The translations under genes were made by a program, and so were the position numbers. The notes under the pieces were generated by a model, which did no database searches, was not told the origin of the DNA, and saw only the letters and a program-made list of their open reading frames with translations. This document shows positions 1 to 9,297 of a DNA stretch of 64,000 nt, piece after piece; the stretch's first letter is position 1; the number at the start of each line of letters is the position of its first letter. Source of the DNA: JAHTBL01 sp038532735 (GTDB taxonomy: Bacteria; Pseudomonadota; Alphaproteobacteria; Rhodobacterales; Rhodobacteraceae); the NCBI GenBank assembly GCA_038532735.1, contig JBCBAC010000003.1, forward strand, positions 186,001-250,000. The letters run 5' to 3'.

Positions 1-3000
1 AATGCGGGCGACAGCTTCTATCTGCTGGTCACTGCCGTTGTCGAAGACAATGCGGCCAATGTCGCGGGCGCGGACCGGACGAATACAGTCACGCTTGATG
101 TTGATCCGGATGGGCCCGGCGGCCTCGGACCTTTCAACCAACAACAAAGCAGCGCCGATGTCCGCATCGTGGAGCCTCTGATTGAGATCGACAAGACCGG
201 GCCCTTGGCCTTGAGCCCGGGGCAATCAGGTCAATTCACGATCACCGCGACGAATAGCGGCCCGAATGTGACACCCTCTGCCACGGGCCCGGCCTATGAT
301 ATCGAAATCGGGGATACGCTGCCCGCTGGGATGACGCTTGATGCAACGGCGTTCACCGTTCTGATCGACGGCGTCACAACCGCCTTTACCGAGACGCGCA
401 CGGCGGGCAATGACGGCTTCACGATCACCGTGCCGCGTCTGTTGCCGGATCAGGTGCTGACGGTGCAATATAACGCGACGCTAGATGCAGGTGTCGCAGC
501 GCTGACGACCTATACCAACACGGCGACCGCCGATTATGACAGTGCGCCGGGCGACCCGGTGGACAGCCAAGGCAACCCGATCACAGATCGCGACGCACCG
601 CAGGTCAGCGATACACATACGATCGCGACGCTTCCCACACTCGACAAGACGGTCACGGGTACATCCAACCCGCTGACAGGGGATGCGCAGTTTGATGCGT
701 TCGATGACCTCGCGATTGGAGAGGAAGCCACCTATCAGCTTGTTATCACCCTGCCCGATATTCCGATGGACAGTGTTCAACTGGTCGACGCGCTGCCACC
801 GGGGATGGACTTCGTCTCAGCTCAGGTCATCAGCACAGACGCGGATATCACGATCAACGGCACCACCTCGATCACGGATGCGGGTCAGAACGTGACTTTC
901 CTTTTCACCGACGTCGTCAATGCCGTTGGCGGGACCAATCAAATCACGGTCGAGGTCGTCGCACGTGTCAATGCGTTGGCCAGCAATGTCGATGATGCCG
1001 ATCTAACCAACACCGGCACACTGACAATCGCGCCTCAGGGCGAGGCTGCGCTGACCCCGGTCACAGATACTGCAACGGTCGAGGTGGTTGAGCCTGAACT
1101 GACCATCGACAAGACGGGCAACATCGCCGTGAACCCGGGCGATACGATTGACTACAATATCCGGATTGAGAATACGGGCAACGCGCCCGCCTATGATCTG
1201 ATCATCGCCGATCCGATGACTGATCCGTTCCTGTCGCTGAACAGCGGCACTGTCGTGGTCACGCTTAACGGCACGAATATCACCGCCGATCTGAACATCG
1301 TGGAAAGTGCGGGCGGATTTTCGGTTGAGTTGGATGACATCAATAATGGCGGCGTACCGTTTGCGGTGCCTGTCGGCGCCGTGGTCGAGGTGACTTATCA
1401 AGCAACACTCGCCAGCAATGCCCCGGATGCGGAAAGTTTCCCGAACACTGCGAGTGTGAACTACGACACGCTTCCCGGTGATCCCGTGGACAGCAATGGC
1501 AACCCGATCCCGGATCGCGACTATTCCGCTGATGACACGCATCTGGTGGCCACTGTACCGTTCCTGACCAAGGAACCGACGGCCTCCAGCTTTGCCGAAA
1601 CCGGCGCAAACAATACCGAGTTGAATATCGGCGAAGAAGTCACCTTCACATATGAAATTTACCTGCCGGAAGTGGCTCTCGAACGGATCTTTTTCTTCGA
1701 TGATCTGCCCGACGGATTGGACTATGTCGGCTTCAATGTGGTTTCGACCGGGGACATCACAGCCAGTAGCGGTGGTCCCGTCCCTGCCCCAACCGAAACG
1801 GTGACGGGCAATGATGTGGAACTTGTCTGGACGAACCTCGACAACCCATTGAATCCGACGCCCCTTGGCAGCATCGGCACCGACGACATCATCACAGTTC
1901 AGGTTGTGGCGCGTGTCACTGATCAATTCACAGCGGGCACCGATCTGGTGAACAACGCGTTGATCGAAGCAGACCCGGTCGGCGCGCCGCCGCTCAACCA
2001 AGCGACTGCAACATCAACCGTCAGCATTGTGGAGCCGGAACTCTCCGTTAGCAAAACCGGTCCACAAGGTGCCAATCCAGGTGACACGATCCCCTATCAG
2101 ATCGTGGTCGAGAACAGCCATCCTTCGGGCAGTACAGGCCCCGCTTATGATGTGTCGATTGTGGATACGATCCCCGCCGGGATCACACTGGACCCATCCA
2201 CGCTGACGTTCACCAGCAATCAGCGCGGTGTCTTGACCCCAACAAGTCTTACGGCAAACGGAAGCGGGTTTGATGCGGATTTCGCCTTTCTACAAGCTGA
2301 TGAAATCCTGACCATCACCTATGACGCCACACTTTCGGCATCCGCATCGACAGCGCAGACCTTCCGCAATGAAGTCGACGTGAACTATGACAGTGCGCCG
2401 GGCAATGACCCCAACCAGAAGGTCTATACCGAGGTCAGCGATGATCACCGTATCGGCACAATCCCCGCGCTTGAAAAAACGATCCTCAGCACGAACATCC
2501 CGCAGACAGGCTCGGCTGCGCATGACCCCGCGATTCAGGATGTGAATGTCGGGGAGCTGATCACCTATCAGCTGACCCTCACTATTTCCGAACTGGATGA
2601 TCAATTGGTCGTTCTGACCGACACATTGCCTGCAGGTCTTGAGTTCGTCTCCTCCGAAGTGACGGCTGTGGGGGCCGAGATCACCTCTGGCGTGACGCTC
2701 GGCGATACGAGCGCAGGCGTGGCCAGCGGTCAGCTTGTGACCTTCACCTTTACGGATGTGGACAACACTTACGCAGTTGGTTTGGCCGACGAAGGCGTGA
2801 TTGATGCCGAAGATCAGGTTGTGATCAATGTGGTCACTCGCGTCGCAGATGTGGCGGCAGCCACGGACGGCGCGCAGCTGACAAATGATGCCCGTCTGAA
2901 TGTGCGCACCTCTGACGGGTTCAACTTTACCGAACAGCAGGATGACGTGACCGTCGAAGTGGTCGAGCCGCAGATCGACATCGTCAAATCAGTCAGCATT

Positions 3001-4026
3001 GCAGAGCCAATGGTGGGGGATACGATCACGTATACCGTTACGCTCAGCAACGACGCAAGCGCGACCGGACCTGCGTTCAACCTCGTGATCACCGATGCAT
3101 TGCCAACCGATTTGAGCCTTACAGGCGCCCCGCGCCTATCTGATCCAAGCCTTGCCACGGTTCTGTCAGGCTCTGGCGCAACCCTTGTCGTCAGCGCGCC
3201 CGTTCTTCTACCAGGCCAAAGTGTCACGGTTGAATATGACGTCTTCGTCGGCTTCCTGACGCCCGTTCTGCAAGGGGTCGAAAATACAGCAACCGTCGTC
3301 GGATCAACGACACCATTCGGGCCGGGTCGCGCATTGACCGATCAGGACAGCGCACTCATTACGTCTGACCCCGTACCGACAAGCGTTGTGGATGAAGACG
3401 GCAGCCGCTTTGCCTTCTCGGGCATTGACGACGCGCAGTTCCTGCCGATCCTGCTGATTGATCCGATCTTTTCGGGCACAGCTGAACCGGGATCGAATGT
3501 CACCGTCTCGCTTTACCGGCAAGACGGTTCGATGTCTTACGTGCGCAACATCGTGGCGGATGCAGGCGGTCACTGGATCGCGCTTTTCCCGCGGGTGGAG
3601 CTGGAGCAGGTGGAGGATGACTTCTGGTCCTTCTATGACCGTTCTTCGTTATTCGATGCGCCGACAAAGCCGCTCGATAACATCCAGCGCACCAGCTTTG
3701 GAACACCAGTGCCCGACCGTGCGCTTACCATTGGCACGTTGCTGAACGATGAGGGCTATTCGATCCAGCTACAACAGGATCGCCCGTCGACCCTACCAGA
3801 GGCCAGCGCCATGCATAACGCGCGCACCTTCTTCAATCCCGCGACCGTGGGCGAGGGCTTTGGAACCGGTGTTGTCTTGAAGGTGGATGAGGTCTTTGAT
3901 GACGTCGCTGGTCTGACGGTTGAGCAGCTTTATCAGTCTTCGGTCGATCCGCTGGGCACCAGTTTGAACCGCTTCAATTACGAGTTCTTGTCAGAAGCGA
4001 CGGCCCTTCCCGGCAGCGCCCGCTGA
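1..4026 (+). CDS. Giant DUF11/isopeptide-type repeat surface protein (5' end outside window)
   Basis: The reading frame is open from base 1, so the gene starts upstream; the GTG at 169 is internal. The visible 1341 codons are beta-rich modules of roughly 150 residues in two alternating types. One begins 'VEPELTIDKTG...PGDTI' (also near 'VEPELSVSKTG' and 'VEPQIDIVKS'). The other begins 'LPTLDKTV', 'VPFLTKEP' or 'IPALEKTI'. The Asp/Lys/Asn-rich starts match DUF11 and the isopeptide-forming fimbrial domains of large bacterial surface proteins. A repeated linker resembling 'GDPVDSxGNPIxDRD' occurs in several modules. The last ~200 residues differ and include an Ig-like stretch near 'FSGTAEPGSNVTVSLY'. 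No sorting motif, RTX repeat or transmembrane anchor is visible at the C-terminus. The gene ends 3 bp from the convergent HlyD/SapC/M50 operon, which may handle its export (inference). Confidence 0.8.
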   Translation, partial: NAGDSFYLLVTAVVEDNAANVAGADRTNTVTLDVDPDGPGGLGPFNQQQSSADVRIVEPLIEIDKTGPLALSPGQSGQFTITATNSGPNVTPSATGPAYDIEIGDTLPAGMTLDATAFTVLIDGVTTAFTETRTAGNDGFTITVPRLLPDQVLTVQYNATLDAGVAALTTYTNTATADYDSAPGDPVDSQGNPITDRDAPQVSDTHTIATLPTLDKTVTGTSNPLTGDAQFDAFDDLAIGEEATYQLVITLPDIPMDSVQLVDALPPGMDFVSAQVISTDADITINGTTSITDAGQNVTFLFTDVVNAVGGTNQITVEVVARVNALASNVDDADLTNTGTLTIAPQGEAALTPVTDTATVEVVEPELTIDKTGNIAVNPGDTIDYNIRIENTGNAPAYDLIIADPMTDPFLSLNSGTVVVTLNGTNITADLNIVESAGGFSVELDDINNGGVPFAVPVGAVVEVTYQATLASNAPDAESFPNTASVNYDTLPGDPVDSNGNPIPDRDYSADDTHLVATVPFLTKEPTASSFAETGANNTELNIGEEVTFTYEIYLPEVALERIFFFDDLPDGLDYVGFNVVSTGDITASSGGPVPAPTETVTGNDVELVWTNLDNPLNPTPLGSIGTDDIITVQVVARVTDQFTAGTDLVNNALIEADPVGAPPLNQATATSTVSIVEPELSVSKTGPQGANPGDTIPYQIVVENSHPSGSTGPAYDVSIVDTIPAGITLDPSTLTFTSNQRGVLTPTSLTANGSGFDADFAFLQADEILTITYDATLSASASTAQTFRNEVDVNYDSAPGNDPNQKVYTEVSDDHRIGTIPALEKTILSTNIPQTGSAAHDPAIQDVNVGELITYQLTLTISELDDQLVVLTDTLPAGLEFVSSEVTAVGAEITSGVTLGDTSAGVASGQLVTFTFTDVDNTYAVGLADEGVIDAEDQVVINVVTRVADVAAATDGAQLTNDARLNVRTSDGFNFTEQQDDVTVEVVEPQIDIVKSVSIAEPMVGDTITYTVTLSNDASATGPAFNLVITDALPTDLSLTGAPRLSDPSLATVLSGSGATLVVSAPVLLPGQSVTVEYDVFVGFLTPVLQGVENTATVVGSTTPFGPGRALTDQDSALITSDPVPTSVVDEDGSRFAFSGIDDAQFLPILLIDPIFSGTAEPGSNVTVSLYRQDGSMSYVRNIVADAGGHWIALFPRVELEQVEDDFWSFYDRSSLFDAPTKPLDNIQRTSFGTPVPDRALTIGTLLNDEGYSIQLQQDRPSTLPEASAMHNARTFFNPATVGEGFGTGVVLKVDEVFDDVAGLTVEQLYQSSVDPLGTSLNRFNYEFLSEATALPGSAR

Positions 4027-4029
4027 TCG

Positions 4030-5658
4030 TTAGAACCAGACCCGTAGCAAGACCCAATTGCGAATGGCCTCATAGGCCATCTGTCCGGCTGGTTTCCAAT
4101 CGCTTTGCAAAGCAAAGACACCGCGCAACCCCGGGCGCAGCCCCTGCGTTGTGCCTGCCAGCGCTGCACGCCCGTCTAAAACGGGCGTTTCAGCCCGGAT
4201 CGACATGGCGGGTGAGATATCCGTCACGGAGGCACTGAAGCTGAGCGTCGGATCGTAATCGGGGCGAAACTGCCCTTCCAACCCGGTTGCAAGACGGCCC
4301 AGCTGATCATCCGGGATCGCGAGCGACAGCCGCAGGGCAGCGGGGTCTGCAATTTCGATCAATGGGTCACCTTGGCGAACAGTTGTTCCCAGCTTTTCAT
4401 CCAGATCAGGCGCGATGACGAGGCCTGCGATTGGCGCGCTCAGTTTGGCATCCGCCACCTGCCCCTCAAGCCGCGCGATCCGCGCATCAAGGCGTTCAAC
4501 ATCCAGTTCAGCGTTGCGCAAATCTGCTGCACGGCGGGCAGCGCGCGCCGCTTCCCGATCAAGCAGAGCGCGGGCGCGCTCCGCGCGGACCTCGATTAGA
4601 TCGAGATCAACGCTTTCAGTTTCCAGCGACATAAGCGGCGCGCCCAGTTCGACCGTATCACTGTCGCGCACCGCGATCTCGGTGAGCTGCGCGGTGAAAG
4701 GAGCGGTCAGAACACGGCGTTCGGAGGCCTCAACAGTTGCGGGGATATCGACACGGTCTGGCAGCGGGATCAGCGCCACTCCGACAAGAACGAGGGCACC
4801 TGCCCCCATCTTCATCAGCCGCGCCTTTGTCCAGCGCTTGGCGCGCGCGCTGGTCTGGCTCAGCGCATAGGTCGCGCCAGCCAAGAGCGTCGCGCTCGTG
4901 TTGCGAGTAGCCCCCTGCACATGCAGGATCAAGCCATCCTCCCGGCCTTGCGCTGCTGCAAAGAACCGACTGCTGGAACGCGCCTGCTGCCGAGCGGTCT
5001 CCACCATTTCTGCGCGCAAACGATCTGGCAGGCTTGCCCGCTTTGCACCGGCGTCCTGCCCGGAAATCTTCAAATCGGATACGCTGCCACCCGTATAAAA
5101 TGCGACCGCTGCGTACTCCGCCGACATGAAACGGGCGAGCGTGTCCGCAAGATCTTGAAGCGTATCGCCCGATGGTTCCTTTGCCACCGCTTGAACCTGC
5201 CGGAGCAGCGCATTCTGCGTCATTTGATTTGGATGCGCGTTTTGCGCGTAAGACAAAGCAGCGAGCAATGATAATCGCTCATAGGCTAAGGCCTGCGCCG
5301 CCTGCCCGCCCTGTGCCCGCCCAATGGCTAAAGCCAAAGCACCGCCACCTGGGGCCGCAATGCGCGCGACCATCGCCGCGCTTGCAACCGACACGTCAGC
5401 GCCATCACCTTCATCCAGGAGCCCCTTCGCAAGTTCTGAGACCAAGCCGATATCATCGCCTGGGACTTGGCCCAACGCGATCTCTGCACTGTCTTCTGAC
5501 AGGGTCAGCACTGCAGCCCAGGGGCACGTGATCAATGCGCGGGTCAGGTCCAACAATCGGTCAGGAAAAGGGGGCGTTTGCAGCTCAACCGAAAATGTTC
5601 GTGCGACCGCGTCCAGAAGTGTTGGACCGCTTTGACGATCTGTTGCCTGCTCGGTCAT
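4030..5658 (-). CDS. HlyD-family adaptor with long N-terminal extension
   Basis: The product has 542 residues. About 270 residues of soluble, GAF-like sequence precede a single membrane segment near residues 283-297. A typical membrane-fusion-protein region follows: a first lipoyl half ('ATVEASERRVLTAPFTAQL'), an Ala/Arg-rich coiled-coil hairpin around 345-395, a second lipoyl half ('KLSAPIAGLVI') and a beta-barrel region. Ordinary HlyD/MFP proteins have only a short cytoplasmic N-terminus, so the extension is unusual. The motif PLPDRV after the membrane segment (298-303) recurs in the M50 protein of the same operon. ATG overlaps the stop of the upstream HlyD gene (ATGA), so the two are translationally coupled. 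The GAF assignment is tentative; the HlyD assignment is firm. Confidence 0.8.
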   Translation of the reverse strand: MTEQATDRQSGPTLLDAVARTFSVELQTPPFPDRLLDLTRALITCPWAAVLTLSEDSAEIALGQVPGDDIGLVSELAKGLLDEGDGADVSVASAAMVARIAAPGGGALALAIGRAQGGQAAQALAYERLSLLAALSYAQNAHPNQMTQNALLRQVQAVAKEPSGDTLQDLADTLARFMSAEYAAVAFYTGGSVSDLKISGQDAGAKRASLPDRLRAEMVETARQQARSSSRFFAAAQGREDGLILHVQGATRNTSATLLAGATYALSQTSARAKRWTKARLMKMGAGALVLVGVALIPLPDRVDIPATVEASERRVLTAPFTAQLTEIAVRDSDTVELGAPLMSLETESVDLDLIEVRAERARALLDREAARAARRAADLRNAELDVERLDARIARLEGQVADAKLSAPIAGLVIAPDLDEKLGTTVRQGDPLIEIADPAALRLSLAIPDDQLGRLATGLEGQFRPDYDPTLSFSASVTDISPAMSIRAETPVLDGRAALAGTTQGLRPGLRGVFALQSDWKPAGQMAYEAIRNWVLLRVWF

Positions 5659-6437
5659 GGGCGCTCCAGCACAAGCCCCGTTCCAACACGTAGAGCGCCT
5701 GCGTCATTCTCCATCGTCAGCTTAACCCGCACGGTCCGACTGGCTGGATCAACACGCGGATCAATCACGTCAATCGCGGCCTCTGCGCGCGTCCCATCAT
5801 CTAACGTGACAGAAAGCATGCCGTCTTTAGGCAATTCCGCAACCCAATCAAGCGGCACAAAAGCGGTCGCGCTCAGCTCATCAAGTCGACCAAGCGTCAT
5901 CAATGCCGTTTGCGTATCAACGGTCTCTCCTTTCTCGGCAAAGACCTCCAACACGGTCGCTGCGAAGGGGGCTGTGACGCGAAACTCACCCAGAGTAGCC
6001 TGCTCCAGCGACAATTGAGCCGCAGCCCGCGCTTGCGTTTCCCGCGCGACGATCAGGTCCGCCTCTGCCAAGCCGACATTCTGTTCGGATTGCGTCACTT
6101 CCCAGGCTTGCGCCGCGCCACGCTCACGCGCACGTGCGATCCGGTCTCGCAAGGCTTGTGCCTGTGCCAAAGCTGTCTCGGCCCGTTGCAGCGCGCCCGT
6201 TGCTTCGGCTGCGATGCGCGCAAGTTCGACACGGGCCTGCTGAACAGCACTGTCAATTTCCAGAAGCGGCGCACCAGAGGGAACGTCCGCACCCTCACGC
6301 ACTGAAAGCACAGAAAGCCGCCCGGCAACGCTTGTTCGGATATCCACTGCTTGCGCAGGTTCGAGAATGGCACTGACGCTTTCCTGCGCCGCTGCAGGCA
6401 GCGCCAGAAGGCCCACCAGCACCAGCGCGCGGATCAC
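5655..6437 (-). CDS. Periplasmic adaptor (HlyD/RND MFP family), secreted
   Basis: This 260-residue protein starts at GTG, which overlaps the SapC stop codon (GTGA). Residues 1-18 are a signal peptide ending Ala-Ala-Ala-Gln. Lipoyl half 1 lies around 30-62 ('SVAGRLSVLSVREGADVPSG'), an Ala/Arg/Glu-rich coiled-coil hairpin around 64-145, lipoyl half 2 near 'FRVTAPFAATVLEVFAEKGE', and a beta-barrel follows. It resembles the periplasmic adaptor of RND/ABC efflux systems, but no inner-membrane pump or TolC-like channel is encoded beside it. It may work with the M50 membrane protein upstream instead (inference). The family call is secure; the transported substrate is unknown. Confidence 0.85.
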   Translation of the reverse strand: MIRALVLVGLLALPAAAQESVSAILEPAQAVDIRTSVAGRLSVLSVREGADVPSGAPLLEIDSAVQQARVELARIAAEATGALQRAETALAQAQALRDRIARARERGAAQAWEVTQSEQNVGLAEADLIVARETQARAAAQLSLEQATLGEFRVTAPFAATVLEVFAEKGETVDTQTALMTLGRLDELSATAFVPLDWVAELPKDGMLSVTLDDGTRAEAAIDVIDPRVDPASRTVRVKLTMENDAGALRVGTGLVLERP

Positions 6438-7195
6438 GCGACGGCCTCCCCGAAGTTTGAAAAGTTGCTAAGCGACATGTGATGCGCGGCAAAGATATTC
6501 AGCACACCGCGCCGCGCGAAATTCGCCAGAACATCATCAGACAACGCGCGCAACCGCTCTTCTGAGACGACTGAAAACCCTTCAACCTTCAACGATTTCC
6601 CGTCCCGCGTGACAGAGACGGTCGACGGTCCAATCAATTCATGCTTCTGCGCATCCTCGACCATCAGCCGGGTGCGATGCAAAGCCACCTCGTAGCGATT
6701 GCAAAACTCCAGCACGGAATTGATCGCGGCAGACGGCGCGCCGTCTTCAAACATAAGCTCTTCTTGCTCGCCCGCATTGCCAAACATTGTCGAGGATAAA
6801 TCAGCGCAAAGAATGTTCCGCTCTGCCTTGTCACTCTCCCGGACAAGGGCAAACGGATATCGCCGCAGGTAAGCGGGGATGTAGGCACCTTTGCGCCAAC
6901 TGCCGTCATCCTGCACGAAATCGTTGCGCCCCTTGGCCATGCCGACCAAGGCAAGCGGCGTTGGGCGCGCGCCAGAGGAAAAGACGATCGGGTAGTCCCG
7001 CAGCGCCATCGGAAACTCATCCGCCGTCAGCGGGATCGCATTGGCCTTGGCGGCAAAGCCATAGTCGCGTTTTGCCTTGAAATAGAGCGTTCCCTGACCT
7101 TCCGGGCTCAACGGCACCAAGGTCTGATAAAGCAGCGGCATATTTTGAGGCTGCAAAGCCTTGTCCTGCTTTGACACCGCACGTCGTTTCACCAT
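6434..7195 (-). CDS. SapC family protein
   Basis: The product has 253 residues. The region 'YQTLVPLSPEGQGTLYFK' followed by 'IPLTADEFPMALRDYPIVF' and 'PLALVGM...NDFVQDDGSWRKGAYIPAYLRRYPF' is the hallmark of the SapC family, named from an S-layer-associated gene cluster in Campylobacter. Its biochemical role is not established. There is no signal peptide, so it is probably cytoplasmic. The ATG has a G-rich ribosome-binding site (AAGGGG) about 8 nt upstream and lies 11 bp after the M50 stop; its own stop overlaps the next start. Its place between an M50 membrane protease and two adaptors suggests a role in handling a surface protein. The neighbouring giant repeat protein is the obvious candidate. 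Confidence 0.8.
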   Translation of the reverse strand: MVKRRAVSKQDKALQPQNMPLLYQTLVPLSPEGQGTLYFKAKRDYGFAAKANAIPLTADEFPMALRDYPIVFSSGARPTPLALVGMAKGRNDFVQDDGSWRKGAYIPAYLRRYPFALVRESDKAERNILCADLSSTMFGNAGEQEELMFEDGAPSAAINSVLEFCNRYEVALHRTRLMVEDAQKHELIGPSTVSVTRDGKSLKVEGFSVVSEERLRALSDDVLANFARRGVLNIFAAHHMSLSNFSNFGEAVA

Positions 7196-7206
7196 GGTCC
7201 ACCCCT

Positions 7207-9297
7207 TTAATTCACTGGAGCCACATTGACAGGAAGACGGTCCTGCAACAACCGCGAAGCCGCGATACGAGCCCGCGTAAGCAGTGTTTTGTCAGGTGCA
7301 TCGATACGGGCAACAAGGGCTGTGCCCGAGGAAAGCGCCGAGAGGCAAGGCGCTTCGTTCACAGGCGTTGCCAGCAACAAGACGCGGTCTTCCAGAATTG
7401 TCGCCTGCGCGAGCGGCGTCGTCAACTCGGCCGCGATCTCGCAGCTGGGATCATGACGCGGCCGCGCCAGAAGGCGCGTGCCCGCAGGCAGCGCCAGGCC
7501 ACGTTGCAACGCTGCTTGCGGAACACGCAAGCGTAGGAATGGCGCAACGGGTTCGGACAATGCGCCGACAGGATCTGATGCCGCCAGCACCCAGGCGCCG
7601 TTCAGCGCATCGCCATTATTTGGTGTCCATATCGCCGTCTTTGGGAGCGGCACATCCAACCCGTCCAAACGCTCTTGCAAGCTGTTCTGCACGGACCTGA
7701 GTTGCGCAATGTCGCCTTGCAGACGGGCTTGCTCTGTCGCGGAACCTGTGACGGTCCGCAATGTGTTCTCCAACGCCAGCGCCTGGAGCGACAGGCTCGT
7801 CATCTCTTCTTGCAGACGCGGTGCTTCAAAGATCAGCGCATCGGTTGTCTGCCTCATCCGCGCGGTTTCGGGTGGCTCGATAAAGCGCGTCTCATAGGTC
7901 AGATAATGCGCGGGAACCAATACACGGTCTGGCAGCGGCACGAACAACGCAACGACCGCCACTGCGCCGAGGCCACCCGCGAAGACCAATCGCAGCGGCT
8001 TGAGTGTTTGCGTACGCAAAAAACGAAAGGTTCCAATCAGGGGCCTTATGATCAGCATCATGAGCGTGACGGCAAACACACCATACGCCACGTTTGGATC
8101 AACCTGATAGGCGAGCCAGAAGATGCCCGCAAAGATCGTCCAACGATAGAGATAGGCCAGCGTCCAATAGCCCAAATCAAACTGATCGGGGGCGGCCCCC
8201 GACGCGCCAAGACGATTGGCCAGCCAAGTCCGCGCCGCGATAGACCCGCGCTGCGCGAGGTTTGGCCGCCGGATCGCATCCGTCAGCATGTAGTAGCCAT
8301 CAAGTTTGACCGCTGGATTGAGGTTGAAGGCCAAAGTCAGCGCACCGCTGATAACCGCAACCTGCAGGATCATACTCTGAGCAGGGCCTGCCTGCACATG
8401 GGCCCAGATCGTCGTCAGAATACCAATGACCCAAGTCTCGACATACATTCCCCCCGCGCCGATCATCACACGCTCAAACCGGCTCCGCAGACGCCAAGCG
8501 CCTGTGACGTCCGTGAAGGGAAATGGCGTCAGGGCGAAAATCGCGATCCCCATACGGATCGGTCCGGGATCAAACCCCGCTTTCAGGCAAAACCGGCGAT
8601 AGGCAAGCGCGTGGCCGATCTCGTGCAGGGCTTTTACCGCGGCATAAAGCAGCGCCAGAAAGATGAATGAGCGCAGCCCTTGCTCTGGGATCTGGCGCAG
8701 TGAATAGAAGACCTTGTCGCTGTTGCTCAGAAGTTGCGTGACCGTGGCTATCATCAGCACGAACCAGGCCAGATAACCGGCTGGGCTGAAAAGAACGCGC
8801 CCCAAACCCTCCAACCTGCGGACCAAAGGGGCTGCGTTGATCAGATCGCTGCGCAGGGAAATCAACTTGCCCTCAATTGGCGCTTTGGGCTTTGCGGCGG
8901 GCGTTGTCACCCCGCGCTCGATTACGACACCCGCACCGCGCAGCTGACCCATCATGCTCGTGACATGCTGTGGAAGCAGGCCAACCTCGTTTGCTGCGGC
9001 CTGCACACTGCCCAGGCGTTTCAAGGCGTCCAGAAACTGCACAGTCGCACGGTTGGCCCGAAAATGCTTACCTGTCGCATCGTTGGAAATGACGAATTCA
9101 GGCTCTGTCGCACCGGGCGGCGTGACATCTGTGACAGTCACGAACACTGGGACACTGAGCTGGGAAATCGTCTCATCGGAAGCCATGCGAAACCGTATCG
9201 AAGGCAGGCAGGGCTTGTCGAGCGTGAAGACATGGGCCGCGCCTTGGCTGAGCGACGTGTCGAAGGCAATCGAGGCCTCTACAACGCTGCTGCGCAT
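7207..9297 (-). CDS. M50-type membrane metalloprotease fused to adaptor-like C-terminus
   Basis: The product is 696 residues from the ATG at 9297. A start at 9186 (MASDET...) would give 659 residues and avoid overlap with the LacI gene. The order is: an N-terminal winged-helix/PqqD-like region (about 50-130); a multispanning membrane region with the zinc motif HEIGH (225-229) and the second motif NPAVKLDGYY (Asp333), both intact as in site-2 proteases; a last membrane segment around 436-453; then PLPDRV (454-459) and a coiled-coil/lipoyl-like periplasmic tail. M50 proteins with HlyD-like tails occur in putative export operons, but substrates are mostly unknown. It is the first gene of the M50-SapC-HlyD-HlyD operon. 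Protease activity is plausible because the motifs are intact; its biological role is inferred. Confidence 0.82.
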   Translation of the reverse strand: MRSSVVEASIAFDTSLSQGAAHVFTLDKPCLPSIRFRMASDETISQLSVPVFVTVTDVTPPGATEPEFVISNDATGKHFRANRATVQFLDALKRLGSVQAAANEVGLLPQHVTSMMGQLRGAGVVIERGVTTPAAKPKAPIEGKLISLRSDLINAAPLVRRLEGLGRVLFSPAGYLAWFVLMIATVTQLLSNSDKVFYSLRQIPEQGLRSFIFLALLYAAVKALHEIGHALAYRRFCLKAGFDPGPIRMGIAIFALTPFPFTDVTGAWRLRSRFERVMIGAGGMYVETWVIGILTTIWAHVQAGPAQSMILQVAVISGALTLAFNLNPAVKLDGYYMLTDAIRRPNLAQRGSIAARTWLANRLGASGAAPDQFDLGYWTLAYLYRWTIFAGIFWLAYQVDPNVAYGVFAVTLMMLIIRPLIGTFRFLRTQTLKPLRLVFAGGLGAVAVVALFVPLPDRVLVPAHYLTYETRFIEPPETARMRQTTDALIFEAPRLQEEMTSLSLQALALENTLRTVTGSATEQARLQGDIAQLRSVQNSLQERLDGLDVPLPKTAIWTPNNGDALNGAWVLAASDPVGALSEPVAPFLRLRVPQAALQRGLALPAGTRLLARPRHDPSCEIAAELTTPLAQATILEDRVLLLATPVNEAPCLSALSSGTALVARIDAPDKTLLTRARIAASRLLQDRLPVNVAPVN

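Noticed and set aside
1003..2001. 332-codon minus-strand frame inside the giant surface protein gene
   Set aside because: It is an antisense frame of repetitive Asp/Thr-rich coding sequence with no recognisable domain.
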